From: Natronospirales bacterium
Lineage (GTDB): Bacteria; Pseudomonadota; Gammaproteobacteria; Natronospirales; REEB76
Reading direction: 5' to 3'
Assembly: GCA_021792635.1 (NCBI GenBank)
Contig: JAJYUH010000007.1
Span: forward strand, 62,001 to 126,000
Length of the DNA stretch: 64,000 nt
The translations under genes were made by a program, and so were the position numbers. The first letter of the stretch is position 1, and each line of letters starts with the position of its first letter. The notes beneath the pieces are model-generated. The model had not been told where the DNA came from. It saw nothing but the letters and a program-made list of their open reading frames with translations, and did not search any database. Positions 48,786 through 57,751 of this stretch are shown here, in pieces.

Positions 48786-49235
48786 ATGGAAGTCATTCTG
48801 TTGCAGAAAGTCGAAAATCTCGGCAACCTGGGCGACAAGGTAAAGGTGAAGCCCGGTTACGGTCGCAACTATCTCATTCCCCAGGGCAAAGCCAGGGCGG
48901 CGACGGCGAAGAATATCGCCGAGTTCGAGCAGCGCCGCACCGAGCTGGAGAAGCAGGCAACCGATACGTTCACCGCCGCTCAGGGACGCAAGCGGGAATT
49001 GGAAGGCAAAAGTATCACCATTGCCGCCAAGGCGGGTAATGAAGGCAAGCTGTTCGGTTCCGTAGGCACGGTGGACATCGCTGAAACCCTGACCAACACC
49101 GGTATCAAGGTGGAGCGTAAGGAAGTGCGCATGCCCCAGGGTCCGATCCGCGTAGCCGGTGAGCACAAGGTGGAAATCCACCTGCACACCGACGTAAATG
49201 TGGAGATCACGGTAAACGTAGTGGCGGAAGAATAG
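48786..49235 (+). CDS. rplI: 50S ribosomal protein L9
   Basis: L9 bridges neighbouring ribosomes through its long connecting helix. The 149-aa protein has the N-terminal domain MEVILLQKVENLGNLGDKVK followed by VKPGYGRNYLIPQGKARAAT, the connecting helix (IAEFEQRRTELEKQATDTFT) and a C-terminal domain ending EIHLHTDVNVEITVNVVAEE. GGGAGGAAA precedes the ATG. It ends the S6-S18-L9 operon before a strong terminator. Confidence 0.98.
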   Translation: MEVILLQKVENLGNLGDKVKVKPGYGRNYLIPQGKARAATAKNIAEFEQRRTELEKQATDTFTAAQGRKRELEGKSITIAAKAGNEGKLFGSVGTVDIAETLTNTGIKVERKEVRMPQGPIRVAGEHKVEIHLHTDVNVEITVNVVAEE

Positions 49236-49257
49236 GCTGGGGCGGGTCACCCGGTCT

Positions 49258-49290
49258 GCGCGCGGGGGCACTGGCCCCCGCGCGCGTTTT
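49258..49290 (+). terminator. Rho-independent terminator of the rpsF-rpsR-rplI operon
   Basis: A perfect 12-bp GC stem (GCGCGCGGGGGC / GCCCCCGCGCGC) with a 4-nt loop ACTG is followed by G and TTTT. It lies 23 bp after the rplI stop. Confidence 0.9.
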
Positions 49291-49381
49291 CAGCAACCGC
49301 GCGGTTTCTAACACATCAAGTTGCAGGCCACGAGTCCGCTAACATAGAGTCTAGGCACTAATACTTCTTTATTCAGCCAGC

Positions 49382-50782
49382 ATGCCGGGAGCCGTCAAAA
49401 GTTTTGATATCCACGCCGCCGCGGCGCTGGAAGCCGTGCGCGTACCGCCCCACTCCGTGGAAGCGGAGCAGGCGGTACTGGGCGGGCTGATGCTGGACAA
49501 CGCCACCTGGGAACAGGTGGCGGATCGCCTGCGGGAGGAGGATTTCTACCGCCAGGATCACCGGCTGATCTTCCGCGCCATCACCGAACTCACCGACAGC
49601 AGCACACCGTTTGACGTGGTGACCCTGGCCGAATGGCTGCAGAGCCGCAACCAGCTGGAACAGGCGGGGGGCCTTGCGTATCTCGCCACGCTCGCCCGCG
49701 ATACGCCTACCGCCGCCAATGTGCGCGCGTATGCCGATATCGTGCGCGAGCGCTCCGTGCTTCGACAACTGATTCGCGTGGGAGGCGAACTGGCGGAAGC
49801 TGCTTTCCGCCCCGAGGGCCGCAATACCGAGGAATTGATTGATTTCGCCGAGCGCCAGGTGTTCGATATCGCCGAACGCGGCGGACGCTTGCAGCGCAGC
49901 TATATGCGCATCAATGAACTGCTGTCCACCGCCGTGGACCGGCTTGACGCGCTGATGCACGCCAATAATCCGGTGACGGGTCTCGCCACGGGCCTGGACA
50001 AGTTCGACGAGATGACCGCGGGCCTGCAACCCGGCGATCTTGTGATCGTGGCGGGGAGACCCTCCATGGGCAAGACCAGCTTCGCGATGAATATCGCCGA
50101 GTATTGTGCCTGCCGTCCAGAAAATCCGGTGCCTACGGCCATCTTCAGTATGGAAATGTCCGGTGAACAGCTTGCGCTGCGGCTGATTTCCTCGCTGGGG
50201 CGCATCAATCAGCAGAAGGTACGCACCGGCCAGCTCGACCAGGCAGATTGGCAGCGCGTAAGTTCCGCCATCGCCATCATGTCCAAAGCGCCCATGTATA
50301 TTGACGATACCGGTGCGCTTACCCCCACGGAACTGCGCGCGCGCGCGCGGCGGTTGAAGCGTGAGCACAACCTGGGTCTGATGGTGGTGGACTATCTGCA
50401 GCTCATGTCAGTGCCGGGCACCCGCGAGAACCGTGCCACGGAGATCTCGGAGATCTGTCGCAGCCTGAAATCCCTGGCCAAGGAACTGCATATCCCCGTC
50501 ATCGCCCTGTCGCAGCTCAACAGAAGCCTGGAACAGCGCCCCGACCGTCGGCCCATCATGTCAGATCTGCGCGAATCCGGCTCCATCGAGCAGGACGCGG
50601 ACCTGATCGCCTTCATATACCGCGACGAAGTCTATGACAAGGACAGTCCGGATAAGGGTGTGGCGGAAATCATCATCGGCAAGCAGCGCAATGGCCCCAT
50701 CGGCACCGTGAAGGCCACTTTCCTCGGTGCCTACACCCGCTTCGAGAACTATATTTCCGAGGGCGCGGGGGAGTACACGTGA
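49382..50782 (+). CDS. dnaB: Replicative DNA helicase DnaB
   Basis: DnaB is the hexameric helicase at the replication fork. The N-terminal domain starts VPPHSVEAEQAVLGGLMLDN. The RecA-like domain has Walker A VIVAGRPSMGKTSFAMNIAE, Walker B LGLMVVDYLQLM, and SQLNRSLEQRPDRRPIMSDL with RESGSIEQDADLIAFIYRDE. The 466-aa length shows that no intein is present. ATG at 49382 is preceded by an AT-rich segment. alr overlaps the end by GTGA. Confidence 0.97.
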   Translation: MPGAVKSFDIHAAAALEAVRVPPHSVEAEQAVLGGLMLDNATWEQVADRLREEDFYRQDHRLIFRAITELTDSSTPFDVVTLAEWLQSRNQLEQAGGLAYLATLARDTPTAANVRAYADIVRERSVLRQLIRVGGELAEAAFRPEGRNTEELIDFAERQVFDIAERGGRLQRSYMRINELLSTAVDRLDALMHANNPVTGLATGLDKFDEMTAGLQPGDLVIVAGRPSMGKTSFAMNIAEYCACRPENPVPTAIFSMEMSGEQLALRLISSLGRINQQKVRTGQLDQADWQRVSSAIAIMSKAPMYIDDTGALTPTELRARARRLKREHNLGLMVVDYLQLMSVPGTRENRATEISEICRSLKSLAKELHIPVIALSQLNRSLEQRPDRRPIMSDLRESGSIEQDADLIAFIYRDEVYDKDSPDKGVAEIIIGKQRNGPIGTVKATFLGAYTRFENYISEGAGEYT

Positions 50783-51906
50783 GCCGCGCCGCCGGCGCCA
50801 TCATCAATCTTTCCGCGCTGCGTCACAACCTGAAGCGGGCACGCGAGCTTGCACCCCATGCGCGCATCATGGCGGTGGTGAAGGCCAATGCTTACGGTCA
50901 CGGCATCGTGCCCGCGGTGCGTGCACTGGCCGGAGCCGACGCATTTGCCGTCGCCTGCCTCGATGAGGCGGTCGAGATTCGTCATGCGGGTCTGGCGCAT
51001 CCCATCGTATTGCTGGAAGGGGTGTTTAGTGCGCTGGAGCTGGATGAGGCTGCCAGGATCGGCTGCGATGTGGTGGTGCACGATGCCCACCAGCTTGCGC
51101 TCATGGAGGCTTCCCGCCTGCAACACGCGTTGACTGTCTGGATCAAGGTGGACAGCGGCATGCACCGCCTTGGTTTCCCGCTTGGCGAGGCGTGCACCGC
51201 CTGGCAACGTCTCAGTACCGCGCGCGCGGTGCGGGGGCCGCTGCGTCTCATGACCCATCTCGCCTGCGCCGATGAAACCGCCAATCCACGCACACAACTG
51301 CAACTGGAAGCATTCGCCGCGGCCACGGCCGGCATCAGCGCCGAGCGCAGTATCGCCAATTCCGCCGGCATCCTCGCCTGGCCCGGCAGCCATGCCGACT
51401 GGCTGCGTCCCGGTATCCTGCTCTACGGCGTCTCCCCCTTCGCCGGTCGCAGCGGCAGAGACGAAGGTTTGCTTCCCGTCATGACCCTGTGCACCACACT
51501 CATTGCGGTGCAGCAGGTGCAGAAGGGTGAGGCAGTGGGTTACGGCGGCGGTTGGGTGGCGCCGGAAGACATGCGCATCGGCATCGCCGCCATCGGTTAC
51601 GGTGACGGTTATCCGCGGCATGCACCCAACGGCACGCCGGTACTGGTAAACGGGATACGTGCGCCACTGGTAGGGCGCGTGGCCATGGACATGATTTCCG
51701 TTGACCTGCGCGGTGTGCCGCAGGCGCGCGTGCATGATCCCGTGCTGCTTTGGGGTGCGGAACTGCCGGTGGAAGAAATCGCGCGCGCTGCAGGCACCAT
51801 TGCCTATGAGTTGCTGTGCGGAATCACCCAGCGGGTAAAGTTCAGCGTGGTGGAGGAAAACCAAGCGCCTGCCGCGCTATCGAGCGTTCATTCCATCGGT
51901 CGTTAA
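50779..51906 (+). CDS. alr: Alanine racemase
   Basis: Alr is a PLP enzyme that supplies D-alanine for peptidoglycan. The catalytic Lys is in MAVVKANAYGHGIVPAVRAL, and the second base, Tyr, is in IGYGDGYPRHAPNGTPVLVN. The substrate-binding region WIKVDSGMHRLGFPLGEA and MDMISVDLRG near the C-terminus are standard. The GTG start overlaps dnaB, as in the E. coli dnaB-alr pair. It is convergent with the FHA gene. Confidence 0.96.
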   Translation: MSRAAGAIINLSALRHNLKRARELAPHARIMAVVKANAYGHGIVPAVRALAGADAFAVACLDEAVEIRHAGLAHPIVLLEGVFSALELDEAARIGCDVVVHDAHQLALMEASRLQHALTVWIKVDSGMHRLGFPLGEACTAWQRLSTARAVRGPLRLMTHLACADETANPRTQLQLEAFAAATAGISAERSIANSAGILAWPGSHADWLRPGILLYGVSPFAGRSGRDEGLLPVMTLCTTLIAVQQVQKGEAVGYGGGWVAPEDMRIGIAAIGYGDGYPRHAPNGTPVLVNGIRAPLVGRVAMDMISVDLRGVPQARVHDPVLLWGAELPVEEIARAAGTIAYELLCGITQRVKFSVVEENQAPAALSSVHSIGR

Positions 51907-51942
51907 ACGGCGACAACGCCTGAGAAAACGCGGCAAGTCTTG

Positions 51943-52665
51943 TCAGGTGTTCGGCAGGGTATAAAATCCCATCTTCACGCCCGCCAGTTCGATTACGTCG
52001 TTGTCACCCAGTTTGCGCGCTTCGGCACCGATTTCCCTGCCGTTCACCGTGGGGAATCCCTGCCCCTGCCCGCTCTCCACATGCACGATGTAGAAGCCGT
52101 CGGCGCGACGCGTGACGGCGGCCACCTGCACTCCCGGCCGGCCGAGCGTCGTAAGCGCCTTGACGAGCTCCAGCTCCTTGCCGGCGAAGCTGCCGGAGAG
52201 CACCTGCAGTTTTCCCTTGGGTAGGGTGGTTTTGGTGGCTTCCCCCACGGGGGCTATGCCTGCACCCGCCTGGGCAATGGCGCGGTTGACGCTGTCCAGA
52301 CTGGGTGCGCCCGCCTGGCCGGCGGCACCCGGTTTGATGACCATGGTGCGTTCGAATTCACTCTCGCCTGAATCGCCGCGTCCGCTCAGGTACTTGAGCT
52401 GGTGACGACCGATGGTGATGACATCGCCCTCCTGCAATGCATATTTCTTGATGAGCTTGCCGTTGACGTAAGTGCCATTGGTGCTGTTGAGATCCTCCAG
52501 GAACGAATCCTTGAGGATGTTGAGGATCAGGGCGTGATGGCCGCTTACCGCCATGTTATCTATATGAATGTCGTTGTCCGACAGCCGGCCGATGGTGTAG
52601 CGCTCCTTCTCGAGTTCGTATTGCGCGAGTTCCTGTCCGTCCAGCGTGAGTATGAGCTTGCCCAT
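51943..52665 (-). CDS. FHA-domain protein with a second degenerate FHA-like half
   Basis: The 240-aa protein starts with a standard forkhead-associated domain (about residues 1-95): TIGRLSDNDIHIDNMAVSGH, LEDLNSTNGTYVNGKLIKKY and EGDVITIGRHQLKYL, with the Arg, Ser, His and Asn that bind phosphothreonine. A linker contains SEFERTMVIKPGAAG. The second half (about residues 150-240) resembles another FHA fold (LTTLGRPGVQVAAVTRRADG, TVNGREIG, LGDNDVIELAG) but lacks the Ser/His set. It is the last gene of the kinase-phosphatase-FHA operon and is probably the phosphoprotein reader or substrate. Confidence 0.9.
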   Translation of the reverse strand: MGKLILTLDGQELAQYELEKERYTIGRLSDNDIHIDNMAVSGHHALILNILKDSFLEDLNSTNGTYVNGKLIKKYALQEGDVITIGRHQLKYLSGRGDSGESEFERTMVIKPGAAGQAGAPSLDSVNRAIAQAGAGIAPVGEATKTTLPKGKLQVLSGSFAGKELELVKALTTLGRPGVQVAAVTRRADGFYIVHVESGQGQGFPTVNGREIGAEARKLGDNDVIELAGVKMGFYTLPNT

Positions 52666-52722
52666 GGGTATGCCTCGTTAAGTGTCAGTTCCTGTGGCAC
52701 GCGAGCGGTGCGTGCCGATACC

Positions 52723-53550
52723 TCATGAAAACCATTCGGTGAATCGCTCCAAGAAACCTTTTTTCTCGTTCTCAAACGACGTAATCGGCTTGACCAGCAC
52801 CACGGACACGTTATCGCGGCCGCCGTTGTCGTTTGCCAGCTTGACGAGCTGCCTGGCTGCGGTTTCAAGGTTATCACTAAACGTGCCTATGGTTAAGTGA
52901 ATATCCGCATCCGCGACCATATCATGCAGCCCGTCGGTACAGAGCAGGTACATATCACCCAGCAGCGTCACGTCCTCCTGCAAGTCCACCTGCACTGTAG
53001 GTTCTATCCCCAGGGCGCGGGTCACCAGGTTCTTGTTGAGGGAGCGACGGGCTTCCTCCGGTGTGTAAAAACCGCGTGCCACCAGTTCCTGCAGCAGGGA
53101 ATGGTCCGTGGTCATCTGATCGAAGTGACCGTGGCGCAAGCGGTAAACCCGCGAGTCGCCCACGTGGGCGATGGACACGCGGTTGTTATAGAACAGGCAG
53201 GCCACCACCGTGGTACCCATGCCTTCGCACTGCGGCTGGCTTTTGGCGGTATCGTGAATGACTTCATTGGCACGCGTGATGGCGTTGCGCAGCAGCACGC
53301 TTTCGTGGGAATAACCGCTGTCGCTGACGCCGATGCGTTTGCGTACATTCTTGAGGCCGCTGCCGACGGATTCCTGGATGATTTCCACGGCGATGCCGCT
53401 GGCGATCTCTCCCGCCTTATATCCGCCCATGCCATCAGCCGCCACCACCAGCCCGGTTTCCAGGTCCATGTGGATGGCATCCTCGTTATTGGGCCGGACC
53501 AGACCCTTGTCTGTGAGCCCAACGAAATTGAGTTTGCCCTTGTAACTCAT
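52723..53550 (-). CDS. PP2C-type serine/threonine phosphatase
   Basis: The 275-aa cytosolic phosphatase has all PP2C metal-binding motifs: GLTDKGLVRPNNEDAIHMDL, LVVAADGMGGYKAGEIASGI, GMGTTVVACLFYNNRVSIAH then VGDSRVYRLRHG, LLCTDGLHDMVAD and GGRDNVSVVLVKPI. It resembles Stp/PppA-type enzymes that reverse Hanks-kinase phosphorylation. It lies 21 bp after the kinase gene and 57 bp before the FHA gene, so its substrates are probably the kinase and its targets. Confidence 0.95.
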   Translation of the reverse strand: MSYKGKLNFVGLTDKGLVRPNNEDAIHMDLETGLVVAADGMGGYKAGEIASGIAVEIIQESVGSGLKNVRKRIGVSDSGYSHESVLLRNAITRANEVIHDTAKSQPQCEGMGTTVVACLFYNNRVSIAHVGDSRVYRLRHGHFDQMTTDHSLLQELVARGFYTPEEARRSLNKNLVTRALGIEPTVQVDLQEDVTLLGDMYLLCTDGLHDMVADADIHLTIGTFSDNLETAARQLVKLANDNGGRDNVSVVLVKPITSFENEKKGFLERFTEWFS

Positions 53551-53571
53551 GTGTCAACGGGTTTTATTTAT

Positions 53572-56235
53572 TCAGTGGCCAATTTTCGCGGCACAGGCAC
53601 GCAAGTCATGGGCGAAATCCGCGCCCCGCGGATAGCGCATGTCGGGGTTCTTCTGCAAAACCCTGTCCATGAGTGTATTGATGCAGCCCGGCAGGTCGGG
53701 GCGCAGGGTGGTAACCGGTGCATGCATGTCGTTGGCGATCTTGAACATGAGCGTCGCCATGGACTCCGCCTGGAATGGCAATTGTCCGGCGAGCAACTGG
53801 TAGAGGGTGACACCCAGCGAGAACAGGTCGGAACGGCCATCCACTTTACGGCCGGCCAGTTGTTCGGGCGACATATAGGAAGGCGTACCCAGCACCATGC
53901 CGGTCCTGGTTTTGCTGGAATCCGTGATGCGTGCGATGCCGAAGTCCGTGAGCTTGATGGCGCCGGTATCCTGCTCGTACATGATATTCGCCGGCTTGAC
54001 ATCGCGGTGCACCACGTTCTGGGCATGCGCGTAATCCAGCGCGTCGGCCGCGCGCGCAATGATCTCCATCGCCAGCGGCGCGGGCAGCAGCGTGCCGGGC
54101 TTGGTGTGATGGGTGAGGTCGCGGCCCTTGAGGAATTCCATGGCGATGTAGGCGAGATCGTGTTCCTCGCCGGCATCGTAGATGGTGACGATGTGGGGGT
54201 GGTTGAGACGGCCGGCGGTCTCCGCTTCGCGGAAGAAGCGCCGCTTCACCTCGTCAATTTCATCCGCCTCGAATTCCTGCGACAGGGCCATGGTCTTGAT
54301 GGCCACCACGCGGTTGATTTTGGGATCACGTCCCTGGTAGACCACGCCCATGGCGCCCTTGCCCAGTTCCTTTTCCACCTGATAGCGGCCGAGCATGGGT
54401 TTCTGCACGCTGTCGCCGAGGATAAGCGTGCCGTTAGCGGTGGTGCCGCCGCCCAGCACCACGGTCCCCTCGATTTGCTGCGAGCGTTTGAGGCGCTGGC
54501 TTACATCGCGGAATCCGGGATTGTAGTCGGCCACGTATTTGTACACGGAACCGGCCTTGTTGAACTGGCGTTTGCGTTCATAGTCCAGCCCCAGGTTGTA
54601 GAGCAGATCGGCCATGCTGTCGTCCATAACGCATTTACGGAATTTCTCGAAAGCCATATCCAATTGCCCCTGGCCCTGGAAAGCCAGGCCCAGCATTTTG
54701 TTGCTTTCAGCGCTGTCCGCTTCGCTGCGCAGCCTCAGCTTGTCGGTCACGCGGAACATCTTCACGGTCATGAACAGGTGACCGGTGACCAGCAGCAAAG
54801 CCGGCAGCATGAGTTGGATCCAAACGAAACGGTTTTCCATGAAACCGAATTCAATCGCACACAGCGCAGTCAGCAGCAGGATGCTGAGGAGTGCCGCCCA
54901 ACCGGGCTTGAGATGCGGCATGACCAAGGCGAGGTAGGCGATGAGCAGCAGTATTGCAATCAGGGTAACGGTGTGCGTCCAGGGCGGTACCGTATAGAAG
55001 TTTTGCTGCAGGATACTGGATACCACGTTGGCGATGACCATTACCGGCGCCATATTGGCGGAAGTGGGTGTCGGAAAGCGGTCGCCGATGCCAAGCGCGG
55101 TGGCGCCGATGAGCACAATCTTGCCCTGAAATGCGGCAGGCGGAATCTTGCCGAGGTACACATCCGCGTAGGAATACACCGGAAACGGTGTTTCACCGTT
55201 ACCGGCGGTGTAATAGAAGTTATGCATGCGGAAATGTGCATCGGTGCCAATGAAGAGATTGCCGACCTTCACGCCTCTGCCAGGTTCCACCCGCACATCC
55301 TGGGGTTGCAGATTCAGCGCCTTCATGGCAATCGCCAGCGCCATCGAGGGGTAGTAAATGCCGTAATAGCGCAGCACCAGCGGTTCGGAGCGCAGCGTGC
55401 CGTCCGCATCCGGCAGGTCGTCCAGGAAACCCAACGCCGCGGCTGACTTGGCGAAGACTGCCTCCGGCGCCAGCATGGATCTGGCGGGGTAGGGTTGATC
55501 GGCATTGTTGGGCGTACTCACCAGCGGGCCAAGCGCATTCCTGAGCAGATAATCCGGCGTCCGGCCGGCGGGGTTGCCCAGCGGCTCGCCTAGTTTGAAC
55601 AGCATGGGGATTACCACGTTACCGGCGGACTTGATGCTGGCGGCGAGCGTCGCATCCGCGTTCAGAGTCTGCTCAGCCAACTGCATCTTGCCACGCAGCG
55701 TGAGCAGATCCTGTTTTACCTGTGGCGGCACGCTCAGGGTCGTGCCGGCGGGCGCAGCGGTGGGCGTACCGCCGCAGTCGCTGGAAGCGGCGGGCGTGCT
55801 CGTTGTTGCGGCGGGCACGGCACCGCTGGAGCCGAAGGGTGCCACGCTGCCAAGCGACGAGCAATGGTCGTAGAAGTTCATCATGTCCCGGATAAATATG
55901 CCGCCCTGATCCACCTGCGGTTCGGACAGGAAGATGGTCAGGCCGATGACCTTGGCGCCGTCCTGGGACAGCATGCGGATGAGGTCGGCGTGATAGTCCC
56001 GCGGCCAGGGCCAGCGGCCCAGGGTGTTGATGCTGGCGTCGTCAATGGCGATGACGGCGATATTTTTGCTGGGTGTGGCGCGGGTGAGGTTCACGCCCAA
56101 GTCGTAGGCGCCGGTTTCAAGACGCTGAAAGACAGTGGGGAAAAGCACGTAGGCGACCAGCAGGAAGACTGCTCCGTAGACCAGCCCCGCGAACCAATCG
56201 GCGGTCCAGAAGCGGTGTTTCACTCCAATCCTCAC
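53572..56235 (-). CDS. CHASE2-domain transmembrane serine/threonine protein kinase
   Basis: The 887-aa protein has one N-terminal membrane helix (LVYGAVFLLVAYVLFPTVF). It then has an extracytoplasmic CHASE2 sensor (about residues 40-410) with KNIAVIAIDDASINTLGRWP and FQGKIVLIGATALGIGDRFP. Three or so membrane helices (about 410-490) follow, then a TPR-like linker. The Hanks kinase domain (about 618-885) has GKGAMGVVYQGRDP, VAIKTM, HRDVKPANIMYEQDTGAIKL, DFGIARI and GTPSYMSPEQLAG, so all catalytic residues are present. An Ala/Pro/Thr/Ser-rich insert lies at about 130-170. GTG at 56235 starts the operon. Confidence 0.94.
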   Translation of the reverse strand: MRIGVKHRFWTADWFAGLVYGAVFLLVAYVLFPTVFQRLETGAYDLGVNLTRATPSKNIAVIAIDDASINTLGRWPWPRDYHADLIRMLSQDGAKVIGLTIFLSEPQVDQGGIFIRDMMNFYDHCSSLGSVAPFGSSGAVPAATTSTPAASSDCGGTPTAAPAGTTLSVPPQVKQDLLTLRGKMQLAEQTLNADATLAASIKSAGNVVIPMLFKLGEPLGNPAGRTPDYLLRNALGPLVSTPNNADQPYPARSMLAPEAVFAKSAAALGFLDDLPDADGTLRSEPLVLRYYGIYYPSMALAIAMKALNLQPQDVRVEPGRGVKVGNLFIGTDAHFRMHNFYYTAGNGETPFPVYSYADVYLGKIPPAAFQGKIVLIGATALGIGDRFPTPTSANMAPVMVIANVVSSILQQNFYTVPPWTHTVTLIAILLLIAYLALVMPHLKPGWAALLSILLLTALCAIEFGFMENRFVWIQLMLPALLLVTGHLFMTVKMFRVTDKLRLRSEADSAESNKMLGLAFQGQGQLDMAFEKFRKCVMDDSMADLLYNLGLDYERKRQFNKAGSVYKYVADYNPGFRDVSQRLKRSQQIEGTVVLGGGTTANGTLILGDSVQKPMLGRYQVEKELGKGAMGVVYQGRDPKINRVVAIKTMALSQEFEADEIDEVKRRFFREAETAGRLNHPHIVTIYDAGEEHDLAYIAMEFLKGRDLTHHTKPGTLLPAPLAMEIIARAADALDYAHAQNVVHRDVKPANIMYEQDTGAIKLTDFGIARITDSSKTRTGMVLGTPSYMSPEQLAGRKVDGRSDLFSLGVTLYQLLAGQLPFQAESMATLMFKIANDMHAPVTTLRPDLPGCINTLMDRVLQKNPDMRYPRGADFAHDLRACAAKIGH

Positions 56236-56362
56236 TTATATGGTTATGTTAAGGATGGGCCATAATACCTTGAATTTTCACCAGAACGGAAGCCAAACCA
56301 ACTGCCGATGGTCGGTAATAAGCGTGCTACCATCGGCTCGTCTTTGGAACGCCACCCCCCCC

Positions 56363-57718
56363 GTGAACAAGATCCGTACCGTGTATATCTGCGATGCCTG
56401 CGGCGGGCGGTCTCTTAAATGGGCCGGCCAGTGCCCCGATTGCGGCGCATGGAACACCATGGTGGAGGCCCGCGCGCCTGAAAAGCCGGCCCGCGGCCCG
56501 CAGCCTGGCTCCTCCGGGAACGCGGAAGTGCGGCGGCTGGCAGAGGTAGAGGGCCAAGTACAGCCGCGCTTCAGCACCGGTTTGGACGAAATGGACCGGG
56601 TACTGGGCGGGGGGTTGGTGCCCGGCTCGGTCACGCTCCTCGGCGGCGATCCCGGCATCGGTAAATCCACCTTGCTGCTGCAGGCTGCGGCCAGCCTCGC
56701 CGATGGCCGGCCGGTACTCTACATCACGGGTGAGGAATCTCTGGAGCAGGTGGGTCTGCGGGCCCGGCGGCTGGGCGTGGCGGCCAGTCCCCTGCAGCTC
56801 GCCGCGGAAACCAACGTGGAACGCATGCTGGCGACCGTCGCGAAATTCAGACCCGCGGTGTTGGTGGTGGATTCCATTCAGACCATGTACACGGAAATTC
56901 TGCAGTCGGCCCCCGGCGCGGTGGCGCAGTTGCGCGAATCCACCGGCCTCCTGGTGCGTTACGCCAAAAGCAGTGCCACGGCGGTGTTTCTGGTGGGCCA
57001 TGTCACCAAGGAGGGCGCCATCGCCGGCCCGCGGGTGCTGGAACACATGGTGGACACGGTGCTGTATTTCGAGAATGACGCCGGCAGCCGTTACCGGGTC
57101 ATCCGCACGGTGAAGAACCGCTTCGGCGCCGCCAACGAACTGGGCGTGTTTGCCATGACCGAGGCCGGCCTGAAAGAAATTAAAAACCCCTCGGCGATCT
57201 TTCTCTCGCGTCATGCCGCACCGGTGAGCGGCAGCGCCGTGACCGTGATCCGCGAGGGTAGCCGCCCCATGCTGGTGGAAGTGCAGGTGCTGGTGGACGA
57301 GAGCCGTCTCGCTAATCCGCGTCGCGTGGCGGTGGGTCTCGATCCCAACCGCCTCTCCATGCTGCTGGCCGTGCTGCACCGCCATGGCGGCATCGGCATG
57401 TTCGACCGCGACGTATTCGTAAACGTGGTGGGCGGCCTGCGCGTCAACGAAACCGCCGCGGATCTGCCGATCCTGCTGGCTGCCTTGTCCAGTCACCGCG
57501 ACAAACCGCTGCCGAGTGATCTTATCTTGTTCGGTGAAGTGGGGCTCGCCGGGGAAATTCGCCCGGTTTACAACGGCGAAGAACGGTTGCGCGAAGCCGC
57601 CAAACACGGTTTCAAGCGTGCCATCGTGCCCCAGGGCAATGCACCGCGTAAAGGCGGTGTTGATGGAATCCAGGTGATACAGGTGAGCCGGCTTCAGGAA
57701 GCGTTGGATGCGATTTGA
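56363..57718 (+). CDS. radA: DNA repair protein RadA
   Basis: RadA helps branch migration in recombination. The N-terminal C4 zinc finger is YICDACGGRSLKWAGQCPDC. Then come Walker A LLGGDPGIGKSTLLLQAAAS, the RadA-specific VKNRFGAANELGVFAM (KNRFG) and a C-terminal Lon-like domain with LAGEIRPVYNGEERLREAAK. A 451-aa protein from GTG at 56363 matches the family. This GTG directly follows eight C residues (56355-56362), and no good ribosome site is seen. It is divergent from the kinase operon. Confidence 0.94.
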   Translation: MNKIRTVYICDACGGRSLKWAGQCPDCGAWNTMVEARAPEKPARGPQPGSSGNAEVRRLAEVEGQVQPRFSTGLDEMDRVLGGGLVPGSVTLLGGDPGIGKSTLLLQAAASLADGRPVLYITGEESLEQVGLRARRLGVAASPLQLAAETNVERMLATVAKFRPAVLVVDSIQTMYTEILQSAPGAVAQLRESTGLLVRYAKSSATAVFLVGHVTKEGAIAGPRVLEHMVDTVLYFENDAGSRYRVIRTVKNRFGAANELGVFAMTEAGLKEIKNPSAIFLSRHAAPVSGSAVTVIREGSRPMLVEVQVLVDESRLANPRRVAVGLDPNRLSMLLAVLHRHGGIGMFDRDVFVNVVGGLRVNETAADLPILLAALSSHRDKPLPSDLILFGEVGLAGEIRPVYNGEERLREAAKHGFKRAIVPQGNAPRKGGVDGIQVIQVSRLQEALDAI

Positions 57719-57751
57719 TCTTTTCATCGTGCTTGCCCCGAAGGCGGGGAT

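Noticed and set aside
52897..55446. Rightward open frame of 849 codons
   Set aside because: It is antisense to the PP2C and kinase genes, which have full family motifs. Its His- and Gln-rich composition is typical of antisense frames in GC-rich genes.
56327..57727. Leftward open frame of 466 codons
   Set aside because: It is antisense to radA across its whole length and shows no domain.
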